Notes under the pieces: generated by a model
Told to the model about the DNA's origin: nothing
Database searches by the model: none
Seen by the model: only the letters and a program-made list of their open reading frames with translations
Shown here: piece after piece, positions 6,711 to 7,904 of the stretch
Layout: the number at the start of each line of letters is the position of its first letter
Numbering within the stretch: position 1 is the stretch's first letter
Position numbers and translations under genes: made by a program
Assembly (NCBI GenBank): GCA_026129385.1
Contig: JAHCIE010000139.1
Span: forward strand, 1 to 7,904
Length of the DNA stretch: 7,904 bases
DNA from: Anaerolineae bacterium
GTDB lineage: Bacteria > Chloroflexota > Anaerolineae > Epilineales > JAHCIE01
Direction of reading: 5' to 3'

Positions 6711-7503
6711 ACTAGTCGCCCTCGACCTCGATGGAACCCTGCTCACCGAGGACCTGCGCTATAGCCAGCGCGCGGCGACCGCCATCGCCGCCGCCCAGGA
6801 CCGGGGCGTGCGTGTGACTCTTGCCACGGGTCGCGCCTTCGCCGCTGCTCGCCCCTTTGCCGCCGCCCTGGGCATCACCGCGCCTCTGATTGGCTACCAG
6901 GGCGGGGTCATTGGCGATCCCGTCAGCGGCGAGGTACTGCACCGCGCCACCATGCCCGATGCCGACGCCCATCGCGCTATCGAGCAGGCCATCGCCGAGA
7001 ACCTCGATTTCAACCTGTACGTGAACGACGTGGTCTACGTGCGTGACCTGCGTTGGCCCGACGAGTTCTACCAGCGATGGTTTGGACTGCCCATCCGGGT
7101 CGCGCCTGACCTGGCCGCCGTGCTCGGCGACGGCGCAACCAAGTTCATCATCATCGCCGAGCCGCCCGAGGCCGACATCATCGAGACGCGCTGGAAGGCC
7201 CGCTTCGACGGCCACCTGGACATCGTCCGCTCCCACCGTCTGTTTGTCGAAGGCAACCCGCGCGGCGTATCCAAAGGCTCGGCCCTGGCCTGGCTGGCCC
7301 AGCGATTGGGCATCCCCCGCGAGCGGGTCCTGGCCGTCGGCGACAACGACAACGACCGCAGCATGATCGAGTGGGCCGGCGTCGGCGTGGCGATGGGCAA
7401 CAGCCCCCCCACCCTACAAGCCATCGCCGACTGGGTCGCGCCGTCGGTAGAGGGCGATGGCGTCGCGGCCGCTCTCGACCGCTTCGTGCTCCATCACCCA
7501 TGA
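6697..7503 (+). CDS. Cof-type HAD superfamily phosphatase
   Basis: Haloacid dehalogenase superfamily hydrolase of the Cof (IIB) group; relatives dephosphorylate sugar phosphates, FMN, pyridoxal phosphate or other small metabolites. The product is 268 aa, typical. Motif I is DLDGT with nucleophile Asp10 and acid/base Asp12; motif II is TLATGR (Thr44); motif III is the Lys of VSKGSAL (Lys193); motif IV is GDNDND (215-220). The cap domain lies between about residues 80 and 185. The C-terminal VAMGNSPPTLQAIADWVA is the usual Cof ending. No signal peptide, so cytoplasmic. The start is GTG, within the last 14 nt of prmC, with GTGGAG upstream; the stop codon overlaps the next start as ATGA. It is tightly coupled to prmC and the tsaC-type gene, but Cof proteins are promiscuous and no substrate can be named. 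Confidence 0.92.
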   Translation: MTTIELVALDLDGTLLTEDLRYSQRAATAIAAAQDRGVRVTLATGRAFAAARPFAAALGITAPLIGYQGGVIGDPVSGEVLHRATMPDADAHRAIEQAIAENLDFNLYVNDVVYVRDLRWPDEFYQRWFGLPIRVAPDLAAVLGDGATKFIIIAEPPEADIIETRWKARFDGHLDIVRSHRLFVEGNPRGVSKGSALAWLAQRLGIPRERVLAVGDNDNDRSMIEWAGVGVAMGNSPPTLQAIADWVAPSVEGDGVAAALDRFVLHHP

Positions 7504-7904
7504 CCCGTATCCGCTTCGCCCCCATCCTGCCCGCTGACGACCCGGCCGCCCTGGCCGAGGCCCTGCGCCTCCTTCAGGCGGGCGCGATCGTCGTCTTTCC
7601 CACCGACACCGTCTACGGCGTCGGCGCGCACGGCCTGCGCGAGGCGGCTGTCAGCCGCCTGTTCGACGCCAAGCTCCGCGAGCGTGACAAGGCCATCCCG
7701 CTGCTACTTTCCGATGCCTCGGACGTAGAGTTGGTAGGCGTGGACATTCCCGCACTGGCCCGCGAGCTGATGGCCCGCTACTGGCCCGGCGGGCTGACCC
7801 TGGTAGTCCGCGCGCGGTCCGGCCTGCCGCCCTCGCTGACCGCCCGTGGCGGCACGGTCGCCGTGCGCGTCCCGAACCACCCAACGCCGCGCGCTCTGGC
7901 TCGC
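7500..7904 (+). CDS. tsaC: L-threonylcarbamoyladenylate synthase, YrdC/Sua5 type (3' end outside window)
   Basis: The YrdC/Sua5 family makes threonylcarbamoyl-AMP from threonine, bicarbonate and ATP, the first step of t6A37 modification in tRNAs that read ANN codons. The first 135 residues are present and run without a stop to the window end. Signatures: GAIVVFPTDTVYGVGA (28-43), DAKLRERDKAIPLLLSD (56-72, the nucleotide-binding Lys/Arg/Lys pattern), YWPGGLTLVV (94-103), VAVRVPNHP (120-128). The WPGPLT element common in the family reads WPGGLT here. The ATG at 7500 overlaps the HAD gene stop (ATGA) and has no Shine-Dalgarno, which suggests re-initiation by ribosomes ending the HAD gene. The missing 3' part decides whether it is a short TsaC (about 190 aa) or a longer Sua5 with an extra C-terminal domain. 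prfA, prmC and a gene of this family are also close together in Bacillus subtilis (ywlC), which supports the assignment. Confidence 0.92.
   Translation, partial: MTRIRFAPILPADDPAALAEALRLLQAGAIVVFPTDTVYGVGAHGLREAAVSRLFDAKLRERDKAIPLLLSDASDVELVGVDIPALARELMARYWPGGLTLVVRARSGLPPSLTARGGTVAVRVPNHPTPRALAR

Noticed and set aside
1..7904. Mobile element, CRISPR array, RNA gene or defence system
   Set aside because: No terminal inverted repeats, regularly spaced repeats, cloverleaf-like sequence or defence-protein motifs were found by reading; the window is filled by housekeeping genes.

Overview
The window is GC-rich chromosomal DNA from a bacterium. It carries eight genes on the + strand with almost no space between them, six complete and one cut at each end. 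None of it looks mobile: there are no transposase, phage, CRISPR, tRNA or rRNA signals, and no intergenic gap exceeds 72 nt. The gene set (prfA, prmC and a tsaC/sua5-type gene close together, with polA, corA and argS just upstream) and the protein flavour suggest a Chloroflexota-like or other deep-branching GC-rich lineage. That placement is inference from memory of family sequences, not a computed result.

Layout from left to right: the 3' part of polA (DNA polymerase I, polymerase domain); 4 nt later corA (Mg2+ channel); after 46 nt argS (arginyl-tRNA synthetase); after 72 nt prfA (release factor 1); after 19 nt an endonuclease/exonuclease/phosphatase (EEP) fold hydrolase of unknown substrate; after 70 nt prmC (glutamine methyltransferase for release factors); overlapping it by 14 nt a Cof-type HAD phosphatase; and overlapping that by 4 nt (ATGA) the 5' part of a YrdC/Sua5-type threonylcarbamoyl-AMP synthase gene, cut by the window end.

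The right-hand part is a translation-quality cluster. ArgRS charges tRNA-Arg, RF1 terminates at UAA/UAG, PrmC methylates the GGQ glutamine of RF1, and the TsaC-type enzyme starts t6A synthesis on ANN-decoding tRNAs. The EEP and HAD genes are hydrolases of unknown role inside that cluster. The three last genes look translationally coupled.

I do not see a clearly new biological system. The points most worth a second look are: (1) an EEP hydrolase between prfA and its partner prmC; (2) all four genes up to and including prfA stop with TAG while the three after it stop with TGA; (3) a prfA leader with three GTA(A)GGAA Shine-Dalgarno-like motifs and an ATG-TAG start-stop just before the RF1 start; (4) variant active-site motifs in ArgRS (TVGH for HIGH) and PrmC (NLPY for NPPY).
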